Source of the DNA: Candidatus Peregrinibacteria bacterium CG10_big_fil_rev_8_21_14_0_10_49_16
Lineage (GTDB): Bacteria > Patescibacteriota > Gracilibacteria > Peribacterales > Peribacteraceae
Direction of reading: 5' to 3'
Assembly: GCA_002772605.1 (NCBI GenBank)
Contig: PFDS01000037.1
Location: 1 to 7,573, forward strand
DNA: 7,573 nucleotides
Below the pieces are notes generated by a model that was not told where the DNA came from, searched no databases, and saw only the letters and a program-made list of their open reading frames with translations. Made by a program: the position numbers and the translations under genes. This document shows positions 6,027-7,573 of this stretch, piece by piece (positions within the stretch are counted from its first letter, which is position 1; every line of letters starts with the position of its first letter).

Positions 6027-7573
6027 TTACTCCCATTCGATCGTTCCGGGGGGTTTGCTGGTTAAATCCAAAAACACGGCATCAATGCCCGTAATACGCA
6101 AAAGGGAGTCCTTGATACGCATAAGGACACTATTCGGAAACGATGTAGCCTGGGCAGTCATTGCCTCCTGAGAAGTCACAGGACGAAGCACAATCGACTG
6201 TCCTCCAGCACTGGTCCCCATGGGCAAGAGAACGACAGGGCACTGCCATAGTTGCTCATACAGACCTCCCAGACGCAAAGCCTGATGAACAAGGACATCT
6301 GCTTCACGCAGCAGATCCGCACGATCACGGCACACGTCAAAATTGCTCACAAAAAACGATACGGGCTGTTGATGAGAAAGGGAGAGCACTGTGCGATTCA
6401 CTTCTGTGAAACGATTGGGGATCTCCGTTGCCAACTCCCAGAATTCCTTCCAGTGCATCTCGGTATACTGTAGTGGCGATCGCCCCGGAAACAGTGCGAC
6501 TGCTTTCCGATAACTGCGTCCGTCACCCTGCACACCAACGGAATTGATGGGCAGAACCGCATGAGGCATAAGAATGGGAAGTGCACCCTTTGTAGGGTGT
6601 GAAACAAATGAGCGCGGCGAACAGAGAATGCGCACACCAAGCCCCGGACCTGGAAATGGGTGTCGCCAGACAAGTTCATGCGGTAAGCCGATCGCTTTAC
6701 CAAGCATCCGGACTTCATCTTTGTAGAGGTCTTTCAGAGGCTCGATAACGCGCCCCTCTTCAATCATCTTCTCAACCAATGCAACGCGATTGTGATGGGT
6801 CTTAATTTTGTCAGCATGTTTCGTGCCACCAGACTCGATCGTATCGGGGTAAATCGTTCCCTGGCCGAGGAGATAGGTTGCAGGTGATAAGTTATAAGTT
6901 CTAGAAACTTGTTGTTGCACTTCAATGAACGTGTCCCCAATCACTTTGCGCTTCTCTTCCGGATCGTATATTCCCTTCAGTTTCTGAAAAAAGATACGAG
7001 AGGCATCTTCCATCATCAGGTTATCGAAGCCAATAGCGGACAAGGCAGACACTACTTCTGCAATCTCCCCCTGACGCATGAGACCTGTATCAACGAGCAG
7101 CCCCTGTACGCGACCGGGGCCGAGCACACGATTGAGAAGTGCAAACGCCACAGTGGAATCCACTCCACCAGATACCAACATGAATACCGATCGATCACCA
7201 ACCTCATCACGAATCTGCTTCTCGATCTTTGGCAGAAACTCCTCAAGAGACCACGGCGTCGTATCACACTGACCAACGAACGCTTTAAGAATGTCCCTTC
7301 CCTGTTCCGTATGCACGACCTCAGGATGAAACTGCACCCCAAAGAATTGCCGTACAGGATCTTCAACGGCCGCATGGACGCAGGCATCAGATGTTGCAGT
7401 ACATGCAAACCCTTGTGGTACTCTCACTACTTCGTCTCCGTGACTCATCCACGCCGTAAATGTACTCGCACCCAACTTACTCACCATATTCACCCTCGCC
7501 TTTCCATACTCTTTCACTGCCCCTCCCCGCACCTCGCCTCCAAGCGTCTTCACCATCCACTGGAGTCCATAGC
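6027..7573 (-). CDS. guaA: GMP synthase (glutamine-hydrolysing), long human-like form (N-terminus beyond the right edge)
   Basis: GuaA converts XMP to GMP using ATP and ammonia from glutamine. The visible frame opens with YGLQWMVKTLGGEV, the sequence right after the nucleophilic cysteine of the glutaminase domain. That cysteine and about 80 residues before it are therefore off the edge. The glutaminase histidine and glutamate are in FGVQFHPEVVHT, about 75 residues on. The ATP pyrophosphatase P-loop SGGVDS is encoded at 7155-7172, and GQGTIYPDTIES and RHPFPGPGLGVRI follow. The C-terminus ends in the canonical SKPPGTIEWE. About 514 residues follow the cysteine, versus about 439 in E. coli GuaA. 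The surplus lies after RHPFPGPGLG: a first lobe (LPINSVGVQGDGRSYRKAV, through EVNRTVLSL) and then a second (LLREADVLVHQAL through to the end). This is the layout of human GMP synthetase. The sigma gene follows after 54 bases. Confidence 0.95.
   Translation of the reverse strand, partial: YGLQWMVKTLGGEVRGGAVKEYGKARVNMVSKLGASTFTAWMSHGDEVVRVPQGFACTATSDACVHAAVEDPVRQFFGVQFHPEVVHTEQGRDILKAFVGQCDTTPWSLEEFLPKIEKQIRDEVGDRSVFMLVSGGVDSTVAFALLNRVLGPGRVQGLLVDTGLMRQGEIAEVVSALSAIGFDNLMMEDASRIFFQKLKGIYDPEEKRKVIGDTFIEVQQQVSRTYNLSPATYLLGQGTIYPDTIESGGTKHADKIKTHHNRVALVEKMIEEGRVIEPLKDLYKDEVRMLGKAIGLPHELVWRHPFPGPGLGVRILCSPRSFVSHPTKGALPILMPHAVLPINSVGVQGDGRSYRKAVALFPGRSPLQYTEMHWKEFWELATEIPNRFTEVNRTVLSLSHQQPVSFFVSNFDVCRDRADLLREADVLVHQALRLGGLYEQLWQCPVVLLPMGTSAGGQSIVLRPVTSQEAMTAQATSFPNSVLMRIKDSLLRITGIDAVFLDLTSKPPGTIEWE

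Noticed and set aside
6003..6027. Inverted repeat AAAATC...GATTTT after guaA as a terminator
   Set aside because: The stem is only six mostly A-T pairs with a 13-base loop, too weak for an intrinsic terminator, and it overlaps the promoter-like element.
6884..6898. Short tandem ATAAGTT repeat
   Set aside because: It is two imperfect short units within guaA coding sequence and keeps the frame, so it is probably chance.

Overview
The window is a compact, chromosome-like stretch with seven complete or nearly complete genes, plus one gene cut off at each edge. There are no mobile elements, tRNA or rRNA genes, CRISPR arrays or long non-coding gaps; the largest intergenic space is 54 bases. Tight packing, one-base overlaps, almost no Shine-Dalgarno sequences, and an ECF sigma factor next to a membrane protein with FecR-like and DUF5667-like domains suggest a small-genome bacterium of the Patescibacteria/CPR type. 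The Peregrinibacteria/Peribacteria side is my best guess. This placement is inference from gene content and style, not from a phylogenetic marker analysis.

Layout, left to right. (1) Bases 1-465, minus strand: endonuclease III (nth), with its C-terminus beyond the left edge. (2) Bases 497-2979, plus strand: a probable operon of a DnaQ-type 3'-5' exonuclease, peptide deformylase (def) and the GatB subunit of Asp/Glu-tRNA amidotransferase (gatB). It diverges from nth across only 31 bases. (3) Bases 2990-7573, minus strand: guaA (5' end off the right edge), an ECF sigma factor, a 600-residue single-pass FecR/DUF5667 protein, and elongation factor P (efp), all in one direction with gaps of 54, 34 and 15 bases. 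gatB and efp converge with 10 bases between their stop codons.

How the parts fit. def and gatB both serve protein synthesis (N-formyl removal from new proteins and Gln-tRNA/Asn-tRNA formation), as does efp (rescue of proline-stalled ribosomes); nth and the exonuclease act on DNA. The sigma factor and the FecR/DUF5667 protein form a likely signalling module: the membrane protein has a cytoplasmic N-terminus, one membrane helix and a large exported part, and probably controls the sigma factor.

The most notable signal is a near-duplicate 27-28 base element. One copy lies just upstream of the sigma gene and the other just upstream of the FecR/DUF5667 gene. Each has the layout of an ECF-type promoter (CGTAAC, 16-17 bases, CGTTT), so the module is probably autoregulated from two promoters. 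Other points: guaA has the long architecture with two dimerisation lobes known from human GMP synthetase, EF-P carries glutamine where the modified Lys/Arg normally sits, and none of the seven visible stop codons is TGA.
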